Source: Aliihoeflea sp. 40Bstr573 (GTDB taxonomy: Bacteria; Pseudomonadota; Alphaproteobacteria; Rhizobiales; Rhizobiaceae). Taken from it: a stretch of 64,000 nt of DNA. The DNA lies in the NCBI RefSeq assembly GCF_024105655.1, contig NZ_JAAAMH010000004.1, positions 62,001-126,000 of the forward strand, written 5' to 3'. A program made the translations under genes and the position numbers. The notes under the pieces are model-generated. The model was not told the DNA's origin. It saw only the letters and a list, made by a program, of their open reading frames with translations, and did no database searches. Within the stretch, counting starts at the first letter, position 1. The number at the start of each line of letters is the position of its first letter. Shown one piece after another: positions 40,593 to 47,912 of the stretch.

Positions 40593-40639
40593 CTCTTCGT
40601 CAGAACCGCGTAAAAGGCGCGCCGAACGGGAAACTCGCA

Positions 40640-40765
40640 ATGCGCGGCCTCATCTTGGCATTCATGGCCTCTTCTCTCGGCTCTTTCGAGCGCGACGAGA
40701 CGCGCGCGCGCCTCCGTTCGACCCCGGCCACCAAGCTCTCCAAAAACACCACCAAAACCGTCTGA
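40640..40765 (+). CDS. Possible 41-residue threonine-rich leader peptide upstream of asd
   Basis: Open frame MRGLILAFMASS to the end TKLSKNTTKTV. Six of 41 residues are Thr, four within the last eleven codons, together with three Lys, just before a segment that can fold in alternative ways ahead of asd (threonine/lysine/methionine pathway). The RBS is weak. Coding status is uncertain; it is listed because of composition and position. Confidence 0.35.
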   Translation: MRGLILAFMASSLGSFERDETRARLRSTPATKLSKNTTKTV

Positions 40766-40770
40766 TCCAC

Positions 40771-40864
40771 TGGCCTTTCCGATCTCTCCCCGGTCTGGCC
40801 AGGGAGAAGGTCCGCTTCATGGCCGGCGGACGGTCTCACGGTCGAAGCGCGGAGAGATCGAGGA
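40771..40864 (+). promoter_or_regulatory. Candidate alternative-structure leader of asd
   Basis: CGATCTCTCC (40780-40789) is perfectly complementary to GGAGAGATCG (40851-40860), which abuts the asd ribosome-binding site GAGGA (40860-40864). The same left arm can instead pair with GGGAGA (40802-40807) through TCTCCC. TGGCC (40771-40775) can pair with GGCCA (40797-40801). Mutually exclusive pairings suggest translational control; this is inference. Confidence 0.4.
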
Positions 40865-40872
40865 TAGACGAA

Positions 40873-41907
40873 ATGGGTTTCAAGATCGCAGTCGTGGGCG
40901 CCACCGGCAATGTCGGGCGCGAAATGCTGAACATTCTGGAAGAGCGCGGCTTTCCGGCCGATGAGGTCGTGGCGCTCGCTTCGCGCCGCAGTCAGGGCAC
41001 GGAAGTCTCCTATGGCGACCGGACCTTGAAGGTGCGCGACCTGGCGCAATACGACTTTTCCGACACCGACATCTGCCTGATGTCTGCAGGCGGCAACGTG
41101 TCGAAGGAATGGTCGCCGAAGATCGGCCGCCAGGGCTGCGTCGTCATCGATAACTCGTCCGCCTTCCGCTACGACCAGGACGTGCCGCTGATCGTGCCGG
41201 AAGTGAATCCGGACGCCATCGACGGCTTCTCGCGCAAGAACATCATCGCCAACCCCAACTGCTCGACCGCGCAGCTTGTCGTGGCGATGAAGCCGCTGCA
41301 CGACAAGGCGACGATCAAGCGAATCGTGGTGTCGACCTACCAGTCGGTTTCCGGCGCCGGCAAGGAAGGCATGGACGAGCTCTTCACCCAGACGCGCGCC
41401 GTGTTCGTCGCCGATCCGGTGGAAGCCAAGAAGTTCACCAAGCGCATCGCGTTCAACGTCATCCCCCATATCGACGTCTTCATGGACGACGGCTCGACCA
41501 AGGAAGAGTGGAAGGTGATGGCCGAGACCAAGAAGATGCTCGACCCGAAGATCAAGGTCACCTGCACCGCCGTGCGCGTGCCGGTCTTCATCGGGCACTC
41601 CGAGGCGGTCAACATCGAGTTCGAGAACCCCATCACCGCCGACGAGGCGCGCGAGATCCTGCGCGAGGCGCCGGGCTGCATCGTCATCGACAAGCGCGAG
41701 GATGGCGGCTACGTCACCCCGCTCGATTCGGCCGGCGAGGACGCGACCTACATCTCCCGAATCCGCGAGGACCAGACCATCGAGAACGGCCTCAACATGT
41801 GGGTCGTCTCCGACAATCTGCGCAAGGGCGCCGCGCTGAACGCGGTCCAGATCGCCGAACTCCTCGTCGCGCGCGGCCTGATCCAGCCGAAGAAGCAGGC
41901 GGCGTAA
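40873..41907 (+). CDS. asd: Aspartate-semialdehyde dehydrogenase
   Basis: Reduces aspartyl phosphate to the semialdehyde, the branch point to lysine/diaminopimelate, threonine and methionine; 344 residues. Motifs: IAVVGATGNVGREMLNILEE (NADP binding), the catalytic cysteine in IIANPNCSTAQLVVAMKPL, SVSGAGKEG and the catalytic His in RVPVFIGHSEAVNIE. Start MGFKIAVVG was chosen; an in-frame ATG 18 codons upstream would add MAGGRSHGRSAER, unlike the family and within the putative leader structure. A terminator and a 136-bp repeat follow. Confidence 0.96.
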   Translation: MGFKIAVVGATGNVGREMLNILEERGFPADEVVALASRRSQGTEVSYGDRTLKVRDLAQYDFSDTDICLMSAGGNVSKEWSPKIGRQGCVVIDNSSAFRYDQDVPLIVPEVNPDAIDGFSRKNIIANPNCSTAQLVVAMKPLHDKATIKRIVVSTYQSVSGAGKEGMDELFTQTRAVFVADPVEAKKFTKRIAFNVIPHIDVFMDDGSTKEEWKVMAETKKMLDPKIKVTCTAVRVPVFIGHSEAVNIEFENPITADEAREILREAPGCIVIDKREDGGYVTPLDSAGEDATYISRIREDQTIENGLNMWVVSDNLRKGAALNAVQIAELLVARGLIQPKKQAA

Positions 41908-41930
41908 GCGTTCGGATGAACTGAATGAAA

Positions 41931-41957
41931 AAGGCCGGGTTCATGCCCGGCCTTGTT
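41931..41957 (+). terminator. Terminator after asd
   Basis: Perfect 9-bp stem AAGGCCGGG / CCCGGCCTT with a six-base loop, followed by GTTGCGGTTTC; the T run is poor, so efficiency may be moderate. Confidence 0.75.
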
Positions 41958-41975
41958 GCGGTTTCTGTGAAGAGG

Positions 41976-42111
41976 ACCCCCACCCTTTATGCCTCCCCAC
42001 AAGGGGGAGGGAGGCATCCACGCTGCGCCCAATTCTTCCGCCCATCGCTGAAGGACCGTCGCCACGGCGGCGACTCCCTCCCCCTTGTGGGGAGGGATAA
42101 AGGGTGGGGGT
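41976..42111. repeat. 136-bp intergenic mosaic repeat, copy 3
   Basis: Same terminal inverted repeats and same length as the other two copies, but a different middle (GCCCAATTCTTCCGCCC, GCCACGGCGGCGACT). The GGAGGCATCCACG segment next to the left end matches, inverted, the sequence next to the right end of copy 2, showing mosaic exchange. It lies between asd and a VOC-family gene. Confidence 0.88.
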
Positions 42112-42161
42112 CCCTATCCGATCCGAAGGATCGGAAAGGCAACCAATAACCAAACCGCAGC

Positions 42162-42563
42162 TCACCCCTTCGGCGCCGGGCCGACCACTGCCCAACTGTG
42201 CCCGAACGGATCGTCGAACTGACCGTAGAGATCACCCCAGAAGGCGACTTCGAGCGGCATCTTCACCGTGCAGCCCGCCGCGATCGCCCGGTCCCAGACC
42301 GCGCGCGCATCGTCGACGATGATGTTCAGCGTGGTGCCCTGCGGCTCGACCCAGGGATAGCCGTATTCCGGCATCGCGTCGGCGATCATCAGCGTGCCGC
42401 CATTTATTTTCAGTTCGCAATGCATGATGCGCTTGCCGTCTTCCATCAGCATGCGCTCGCCCTGTTCCTGCGCGCCGAGCGCGCGCTTGTAGAAGTCGAT
42501 GGCGGCCACCGCGTCCTTCGACATCAGATGCGGCGTCACGCCGGGATAGGTGTAGTCCGACAT
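42162..42563 (-). CDS. VOC family protein (PhnB-like glyoxalase fold)
   Basis: 133 residues. The PhnB-like pattern is GVTPHLMSKDAVAAIDFYKR, MHCELKINGGTLMIADAM and GDLYGQFDDPFGHSWAVVGP. These small proteins of the vicinal-oxygen-chelate fold often have unknown substrates. Start MSDYTYPGVTPHL was chosen. It lies 16 bases after the DUF1428 gene and is probably co-transcribed from the ECF42-type promoter upstream of that gene. VOC, DUF1428, SRPBCC and DGPF genes commonly group with ECF42 sigma factors. Confidence 0.86.
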   Translation of the reverse strand: MSDYTYPGVTPHLMSKDAVAAIDFYKRALGAQEQGERMLMEDGKRIMHCELKINGGTLMIADAMPEYGYPWVEPQGTTLNIIVDDARAVWDRAIAAGCTVKMPLEVAFWGDLYGQFDDPFGHSWAVVGPAPKG

Positions 42564-42579
42564 CGATCGATCCTCCGGC

Positions 42580-42933
42580 TCAGCGTTCGATGAACGCGTC
42601 GAACCCGCCATAGATCATGCGCTTGCCGTCGAACTGCATGTTCTCCATGGCCGGCTTCATCCGCGGGTCCTCGAAGACCTTCTTCATCACCTCGTCGCGC
42701 TTGGTCTTGTCGGGATAGGTCGCCCAGGCAAATACAACGATCTCGTCTTCCTTGGCCTGCACCGCACGCGGAAACGAGGTGAGTTCGCCATAGGGCACGT
42801 CGTCGGCCAGGCACTCGACATAGCCGGTGGCCCCGTGTTCCAGCCAGACATCGGCCGACACACGGGCGTGCTCCTTATAGGTCTCGAGATTGGACTTCGG
42901 AACGGAAAGCAGGAAACCGTCGACATAGCTCAT
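42580..42933 (-). CDS. DUF1428 family protein
   Basis: 117 residues, dimeric alpha-beta barrel (ferredoxin-like) family. The opening MSYVDGFLLSVPKSNLETYK and WLEHGATGYVECLADDVPYG and EKMKPAMENMQFDGKRMIYG-like ending (RMKPAMENMQFDGKRMIYGG) are characteristic. Biochemical role unknown. First gene of a two-gene unit with the VOC gene, preceded by GAGGAGC as RBS and by a promoter-like TGTCGG-N17-CGTC. Confidence 0.9.
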   Translation of the reverse strand: MSYVDGFLLSVPKSNLETYKEHARVSADVWLEHGATGYVECLADDVPYGELTSFPRAVQAKEDEIVVFAWATYPDKTKRDEVMKKVFEDPRMKPAMENMQFDGKRMIYGGFDAFIER

Positions 42934-42968
42934 GATATTGCTCCTCTTTCATCATGTTGCGACAGGAT

Positions 42969-42995
42969 GACGAACGGCCGAGCGCGCTCCCGACA
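42969..42995 (-). promoter_or_regulatory. ECF42-type promoter of DUF1428-VOC operon
   Basis: On the minus strand TGTCGG (42995-42990), 17 bases, CGTC (42972-42969), 36 bases before the start codon. Same signature and spacing as upstream of the SRPBCC and YciI/sigma genes. Confidence 0.72.
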
Positions 42996-43087
42996 TGCGC
43001 TTTCGAATTAATCGGCCATTCGAGCGCCCTGGCCAGCCGGAACCGGAAGCGCGCGGAACGATTGTACGGCGGCGATCGGAGGAAGGA

Positions 43088-44701
43088 ATGCGTGCGAGCG
43101 GAAAATTGCTGGTCCTTGGCGCCGCCCTCCTCACGGCCGCCGCCATGCGCCGCGCGTTCACCTTGCCGCAGCGCGCCTTGCCCGCGCCCGGGCCCGCCCC
43201 CGACGTGAGTGGAACGACGCTTGCGCGCATGACGCGGCCGGCGGTCGACGCACATCCCGGCCTCTCCGGCGTCTACCTTCTGGCGGACGGCCCCGAAGCA
43301 TTTGCGACCCGCATGTCGCTTGCCCGCCAGGCCGAAAAGACGCTCGACCTTCAATATTACATCTGGCGCGGGGATCGCACGGGAACGATGCTTCTCGAGG
43401 AGGTGCTCGACGCCGCCGATCGCGGCGTTCGTGTCCGGCTTCTCCTCGACGACAACGGCATCGACGGGCTCGACCAGGTGCTTTTCGCGCTCGACCGGCA
43501 TCCGCGGGTCGAGGTGCGCCTGTTCAATCCATTCCCCGTCCGTTGGCCGAAAGTGCTCGGATATGTCTTCGACTTCCCGCGTTTGAACCGGCGCATGCAC
43601 AACAAGAGCTTCACCGTCGACGGACAGGCGACGGTGATTGGGGGGCGCAATATCGGCGACGAATATTTCGGCGTCGCCGACGGCCCGCTCTTCGCCGATC
43701 TCGACGTGCTCGCCCTCGGCCCGGTCGTGGACGAGGTGGCGACGCAGTTCGAAACCTATTGGAACGCCGCCTCCTCCTTCCCGGCCCGCCTGCTCCTGCG
43801 CCGTGTCGGTCCCCGCAGCCTGCGCCGTTTGCGCAAGCGCAGCTCGATCGTCGAGCGCGATCCGGCCGCGCGGCGCTATTTGAAGGCGGTCCGCGACCTC
43901 GAGATCGTGCACCAGCTTGCCGAGGCGCGGCTGCCGATGGAATGGGCGAAGGTGTCGCTCCTGCATGACGATCCCGGCAAGGCGCTCGGCTATCTGAAGA
44001 AAGACGCGGGCAGCGACGCGCGGCTCTCCGGCCTGCTGGAAAACGCGATCGGCACGCCAAAGCGCGAGCTCGCCATCATCGCTGGCTATTTCGTGCCCGG
44101 CAGTCGCGGTGTCGCCAATCTTCAGGCGCTGCGCGCCCGCGGCGTCGAGGTCTCCATCCTGACCAACGCGTATGAGGCGACCGATGTCGGCGCGGTTCAT
44201 GCCGGCTACGCGCCCTATCGGCGGCAATTGCTGCGCGCCGGCATCCGCCTGTTCGAGATGTGCGACGGGGCGCGGCAGGCGCCGTCGCGTCGCGAGCGGC
44301 GCAAGGGTTCGCGGCTGGGCGTCTCAGGTCGCCTGCGCGGGTCCGGCAGCGGCTCGGCCTCGGCGCTGCGCGCCGGCGCTTCGACGCTTCACGCCAAGAC
44401 CTTCGTCGTCGACCGCGAGCGCCTCTTCGTCGGCTCGTTCAACTTCGACCCGCGCTCGATCGATCTGAACACCGAGATGGGCATCGTCATCGAATCGCCG
44501 CTACTGGCCGGCCTCGTCGCCGACGCCTTCGACGACGTGGTGCCGGACAACGCCTATGAGGTGGCCTTGTCCGAACATTGCGGGCTCGTCTGGAAGCGCC
44601 CCGACCTTCCCGCACCCTTGCGGCGCGAGCCGGGTATGGGGCTTGGGGGTCGGCTGGCGATCGGCATCCTGAAGCGCCTCGACATCGAGTGGCTGCTGTA
44701 G
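43088..44701 (+). CDS. Phospholipase D/cardiolipin synthase-like protein
   Basis: 537 residues with two HKD motifs: HNKSFTVDGQATVIGGRN (H171, K173, D178) and LHAKTFVVDRERLFVGSFN in the C-terminal half, each followed by the usual G-G/S-x-N. An N-terminal hydrophobic segment (LLVLGAALLTAAAM) probably anchors it to the membrane. LQYYIWRGDRTG is typical of the ClsC/YmdC-like subgroup of cardiolipin synthases. Start follows GGAAGGA. An arginine/serine-rich insertion (APSRRERRKGSRLG) lies before the second HKD. Divergent from the DUF1428 operon, with no ECF42-type promoter of its own. Confidence 0.88.
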   Translation: MRASGKLLVLGAALLTAAAMRRAFTLPQRALPAPGPAPDVSGTTLARMTRPAVDAHPGLSGVYLLADGPEAFATRMSLARQAEKTLDLQYYIWRGDRTGTMLLEEVLDAADRGVRVRLLLDDNGIDGLDQVLFALDRHPRVEVRLFNPFPVRWPKVLGYVFDFPRLNRRMHNKSFTVDGQATVIGGRNIGDEYFGVADGPLFADLDVLALGPVVDEVATQFETYWNAASSFPARLLLRRVGPRSLRRLRKRSSIVERDPAARRYLKAVRDLEIVHQLAEARLPMEWAKVSLLHDDPGKALGYLKKDAGSDARLSGLLENAIGTPKRELAIIAGYFVPGSRGVANLQALRARGVEVSILTNAYEATDVGAVHAGYAPYRRQLLRAGIRLFEMCDGARQAPSRRERRKGSRLGVSGRLRGSGSGSASALRAGASTLHAKTFVVDRERLFVGSFNFDPRSIDLNTEMGIVIESPLLAGLVADAFDDVVPDNAYEVALSEHCGLVWKRPDLPAPLRREPGMGLGGRLAIGILKRLDIEWLL

Positions 44702-44793
44702 CCAAGGTGTGTCGCGATCGGGCATGCCGAAATCGGCGGATTTCGAGAACCGGCGCAGAATGCCGCCATTTGCAGGCCGCGCAACCCTGAATA

Positions 44794-45279
44794 TCAGGAC
44801 AGCTGGAGCGTCTTCGCCAGGGCCTCGAGCTGGTCCGCACAAATGCCCCAGCCTTCGTGGAAACCCATCTTCTCGTGGTTCTGCTTGTCCTCTTCCCGCC
44901 AATGGCGCGCGCGCGCCGTGTAGCGCGTGCGACCATCCTCGTCGGCGAAGGTGATGATGCCGGTAAAGAACGGCTTTTGCGAGGGCACCCAGCCTTCCGT
45001 ATAGGCGTCGGTGAAGACGATCTTCTCGTTCTTCACGATCTCCAGATAGACACCCTCATTGGGATACTCGTTGCCGTCCGGGTCGCGCATGACGATGAAG
45101 GACCGCCCGCCGGGGCGCGGGTCGACCTCGGCCTTGGCGATCGTCCACGGCGCCGGCACGAACCATTTCGGCAGCAGTTCGGCATCGGTCCAGCAGCGGA
45201 AGAGCTTGTCGCGCGGTGCATCGAGAAGTCGGGTGAGAACGAGTTCGTGCTCCGTCTCTGCCTTGGGTTCCGGGGTCAT
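44794..45279 (-). CDS. SRPBCC family protein (AHSA1-like)
   Basis: 161 residues of the START/Bet v1-like fold. The AHSA1 pattern is LVLTRLLDAPRDKLFRCWTD, LLPKWFVPAPWTIAKAEVDP and RPGGRSFIVMRDPDG, ending HEGWGICADQLEALAKTL. Ligand unknown; in E. coli-like relatives no enzyme activity is known. Preceded by GGAGAT as RBS and by TGTCGG-N17-CGTT, so it belongs to the presumed ECF42 regulon. Separate from the sigma operon, which lies 81 bases upstream on the same strand. Confidence 0.9.
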   Translation of the reverse strand: MTPEPKAETEHELVLTRLLDAPRDKLFRCWTDAELLPKWFVPAPWTIAKAEVDPRPGGRSFIVMRDPDGNEYPNEGVYLEIVKNEKIVFTDAYTEGWVPSQKPFFTGIITFADEDGRTRYTARARHWREEDKQNHEKMGFHEGWGICADQLEALAKTLQLS

Positions 45280-45309
45280 CGTGATCTCCTTTGTCAGGTC
45301 TGATCCAAG

Positions 45310-45336
45310 AACGATCCGCAGGCGCGCGAACCGACA
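45310..45336 (-). promoter_or_regulatory. ECF42-type promoter of SRPBCC gene
   Basis: TGTCGG (45336-45331), 17 bases, CGTT (45313-45310) on the minus strand, 31 bases before the SRPBCC start. Confidence 0.65.
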
Positions 45337-45360
45337 TCGGGCACGCGAAAACGAGCGGGT

Positions 45361-46599
45361 CTATGCCTGCATCCGGTCGAGATGGCGGCGGATATGGGCG
45401 GCTTCGGCCGGATTGCGTGCCAGCGCGATGGCGCGGTCGAACGCCTCGCGTGCCTCGCGGCAGCGTTCGAGTTCGAGGAGCAGTCCGCCGCGAAGGGCAT
45501 GATAGTTGAAATAGCCCGAGAGCCGGTCGCCGAGCGGCTCGATCAGGTCGAGTGCGGCCTGCGGCCCTTGCACCTTGGCAAGCGCGACGGCGCGGTTGAG
45601 CGTGACGACCGGCGAGGGTTCCACGTGCTCCAGCATCCGGTAGAGCAGTTCGATCTCCGTCCAGTCGGTCTCGTCGGCGGTTTTCGCCCGGGCATGGAGC
45701 GCGGCGATGGCGGCCTGGATCTGGTAGCTGCCCGGCTGGCGGTGACGGAACGCCTTGTCGACCAGCGCCAGCCCCTCGCCGATCATCTTGGCGTTCCAGC
45801 GCGCGCGGTCCTGGTCGTCGAGAAGGATGATCTCTCCCTCAGCATCGATCCGCGCGGCGGAACGCGAATGCTGCAGCAGCATCAGCGCGAGAAGAGCCAT
45901 GATCTCCGGCTCGGTCGGGAAGATGCGCAGGAGCAGCCGGCCGAGACGGATCGCCTCCTCGCACAGGACCGGCGCAGCCTCGCTTGCGCCCGGGCGGGAC
46001 GAATAGCCCTCGTTGAAGACGAGATAGATCATCGCGGCGACCGCGCCGGCGCGTTCCGACCGCGCGATGGCGTCCGGCGCCTCGAACTGGCGGCCGGATG
46101 CGGCGATCTTCGCCTTGGCGCGGGTGATGCGCTGCTCCATCGCCGCTTCCGACACGAGGAAGGCGCGCGCGATCTGCGGCACGGTCAGGCCGGAGACGAT
46201 ACGCAGCGCGAGCGCCACCTGATGCTCGGCCGGCAGCGCCGGGTCAGAGCACACGAAGAGCAGGCGCAGGATGTCGTCGCGATAGTCGGCGCCGTCCAGC
46301 CGCTCGGCGAGCGGCGTCTCGACATCGTCGAGGTCCGACAGTACCGGCTCGTCCGGCAGCGCCACGAGGCGCTTCTCGCGGCGCACCGCGTCGATGCCGA
46401 CATTGCGCCCGACGAAGATCAGCCACGCGGCCGGATCGCGCGGGGCGCCATTCCTCGGCCAGTTCTTCAGCGCCTTCAGGCACGCCTCCTGAAACGCTTC
46501 TTCCGCCCGGTCGAGATCGCGGAAATACCGCAAGAGCGCGCCGACCGTCTGCGGACGGGCGGCGGATAGCAGCGTTTCGAGGGCGCGCGCGTCGGTCAT
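45361..46599 (-). CDS. ECF42-type RNA polymerase sigma factor with C-terminal extension
   Basis: 412 residues. Region 2: LLRYFRDLDRAEEAFQEACL and AAWLIFVGRNVGIDAVRRE. Region 4: LPAEHQVALALRIVSGLTVP followed by AFLVSEAAMEQRITRAKAKI. From about residue 190 comes a helical extension (DUF6596/TPR-like) of some 220 residues, ending EAFDRAIALARNPAEAAHIR. ECF42 members lack anti-sigma genes and are encoded next to DGPF/YciI proteins; the extension is thought to control activity. Here the YciI gene precedes and overlaps it (ATGA). Confidence 0.93.
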   Translation of the reverse strand: MTDARALETLLSAARPQTVGALLRYFRDLDRAEEAFQEACLKALKNWPRNGAPRDPAAWLIFVGRNVGIDAVRREKRLVALPDEPVLSDLDDVETPLAERLDGADYRDDILRLLFVCSDPALPAEHQVALALRIVSGLTVPQIARAFLVSEAAMEQRITRAKAKIAASGRQFEAPDAIARSERAGAVAAMIYLVFNEGYSSRPGASEAAPVLCEEAIRLGRLLLRIFPTEPEIMALLALMLLQHSRSAARIDAEGEIILLDDQDRARWNAKMIGEGLALVDKAFRHRQPGSYQIQAAIAALHARAKTADETDWTEIELLYRMLEHVEPSPVVTLNRAVALAKVQGPQAALDLIEPLGDRLSGYFNYHALRGGLLLELERCREAREAFDRAIALARNPAEAAHIRRHLDRMQA

Positions 46600-46979
46600 G
46601 AAGCGTGCTTTTCCCTGTCGCGGTCACGCACGTAGCCGACCGGACGGATTTCATAGGAGCCGCCGCCGGGATTGGCTTCGGCCAGATCCTTCGAAAAGGC
46701 CAGCGCCTGGTCGAGACTGTCGAAATCGACGAGGTAGAATCCGAGGAACTGTTCTTTCGTCTCGGCGAACGGGCCGTCGATGACGAGCGGTTCGCCGCTC
46801 GCCTTGCGCAGGGTCGTCGCAGCCGAAGTCGGCAGGAGGCGTGCGACCGGGCCGAGCTGGCCGGCACGTTCGACCGGCTGCAGCACGGCGTCGAGACGCG
46901 CCATGACGGCGTCGTCCTCCTCCTTGGTCCATTGGCCGACCGTGTCTTCGTTGTTGTAGCAAAGAATGGCGTAGAGCAT
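46596..46979 (-). CDS. YciI-like DGPF-domain protein, partner of ECF42 sigma factor
   Basis: 127 residues. The opening MLYAILCYNNEDTVGQWTKE and the diagnostic DGPFAETKEQFLGFYLVDFD mark the YCII-related DGPF family; the C-terminus GGGSYEIRPVGYV is also typical. The fold is ferredoxin-like; activity unknown. Its stop overlaps the start of the sigma gene, so the pair is translationally coupled and transcribed from a TGTCGG-N17-CGTC promoter. Upstream in-frame sequence belongs to the antisense of rpsP. Confidence 0.92.
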   Translation of the reverse strand: MLYAILCYNNEDTVGQWTKEEDDAVMARLDAVLQPVERAGQLGPVARLLPTSAATTLRKASGEPLVIDGPFAETKEQFLGFYLVDFDSLDQALAFSKDLAEANPGGGSYEIRPVGYVRDRDREKHAS

Positions 46980-47004
46980 GTCTGCCTCGCGAGCTTGATG
47001 GAAC

Positions 47005-47031
47005 GACGAACGAACACAGCCGTAGCCGACA
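47005..47031 (-). promoter_or_regulatory. ECF42-type promoter of yciI-sigma operon
   Basis: TGTCGG (47031-47026), 17 bases, CGTC (47008-47005) on the minus strand, 25 bases before the YciI start. It implies autoregulation of the sigma factor. Confidence 0.72.
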
Positions 47032-47076
47032 GATTCCGCTGCGGCAATTTCGAAAGAATCAATGGCCCGCGCAGAC

Positions 47077-47109
47077 AAAAACCCCGCCGGCAGGACCGGC
47101 GGGGTTTTT
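47077..47109. terminator. Terminator of rpsP operon
   Basis: Perfect 14-bp stem AAAAACCCCGCCGG / CCGGCGGGGTTTTT with a five-base loop, T runs on both strands. It separates the rpsP operon from the yciI-sigma operon on the same strand. Confidence 0.95.
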
Positions 47110-47131
47110 GAGCACGTCTTGAAGACGTCGT

Positions 47132-47560
47132 TTACGAAGCGGCTTCTTCCGAAGCAGCCTCGGCAGCCGGTGCGTTGGCGGCCTCGGCGGCAGCAGCTTC
47201 GTCGGCTGCCTTCTTGGCGGCCGCGTCTTCCTCGGCCTTCTTCTGCGCGGCAACGCGCTCCTGGGCCTTCTGGCCCGGCTCGGCCTTCTTCGGGTTGTTG
47301 CGGACTTCGCGCTTGGCGATGCCGGCCTGGTCGAGGAAGCGCAGCACGCGGTCGGTCGGCTGGGCGCCGTGGTCGAGCCAATGCTGGATGCGCTCGTTGT
47401 TGAGCTTCACGCGCTCGCCATCCTTGGGCAGCGTCGGGTTCCAGGAGCCGACCTGCTCGATGAAGCGGCCGTCGCGCGGCGCGCGGACGTCGGCGATGAC
47501 GACGTGGTAGTAGGGGCGCTTCTTGGAGCCAGCGCGGGACAGACGAATCTTCAGTGCCAT
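47132..47560 (-). CDS. rpsP: 30S ribosomal protein S16
   Basis: 142 residues. The S16 core is [40 protein letters not shown] and [20 protein letters not shown]. After about residue 85 follows an Ala/Glu/Lys-rich tail ([20 protein letters not shown]) of some 50 residues that enteric S16 lacks but many Alphaproteobacteria have. Downstream of a chorismate mutase gene and ffh on the same strand. The usual rimM-trmD genes do not follow; a terminator and the ECF42 locus do. Confidence 0.96.
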   Translation of the reverse strand: MALKIRLSRAGSKKRPYYHVVIADVRAPRDGRFIEQVGSWNPTLPKDGERVKLNNERIQHWLDHGAQPTDRVLRFLDQAGIAKREVRNNPKKAEPGQKAQERVAAQKKAEEDAAAKKAADEAAAAEAANAPAAEAASEEAAS

Positions 47561-47587
47561 TTCAGTTCTCCTGGAAAAGTTCGGTTC

Positions 47588-47902
47588 TTATGCGTTTTCA
47601 TGTTTCTCAGAGGCGAGCGCCTCGTGATGGCGGATGACCTCGCGGACGATGAAGTTCAAAAACTTCTCCGCGAAATCGGGGTCGAGATTGGCGTCGTCGG
47701 CAAGCCGGCGCAGCCGTTCGATCTGGGTCTTCTCGCGGGCCGGGTCGGCCGGCGGCAGGCCGTGCTCGGCCTTCAGCTTGCCGACGGCCTGCGTGCAGCG
47801 AAAGCGCTCCGCGAGCATGTGAATCAGCGCTGCATCGATATTGTCGATCGAGGCGCGGTAGCCGGCGAGGAGATCGCGTGCGCGCTGGGTGTCGTCTTGC
47901 AT
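47588..47902 (-). CDS. Chorismate mutase, AroQ class
   Basis: 104-residue all-helical chorismate mutase making prephenate for Phe/Tyr. Pattern: LLAGYRASIDNIDAALIHML, AERFRCTQAVGKLKAEHGLP and REKTQIERLRRLADDANLDP, with the Arg/Lys residues of the AroQ site. Two ATG codons stand in tandem; the second was taken because AGGAG then lies six bases upstream. It lies 10 bases after ffh and 27 before rpsP on the same strand, one operon, a known Rhizobiales order. Confidence 0.9.
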   Translation of the reverse strand: MQDDTQRARDLLAGYRASIDNIDAALIHMLAERFRCTQAVGKLKAEHGLPPADPAREKTQIERLRRLADDANLDPDFAEKFLNFIVREVIRHHEALASEKHENA

Positions 47903-47912
47903 CATCGTCTCC

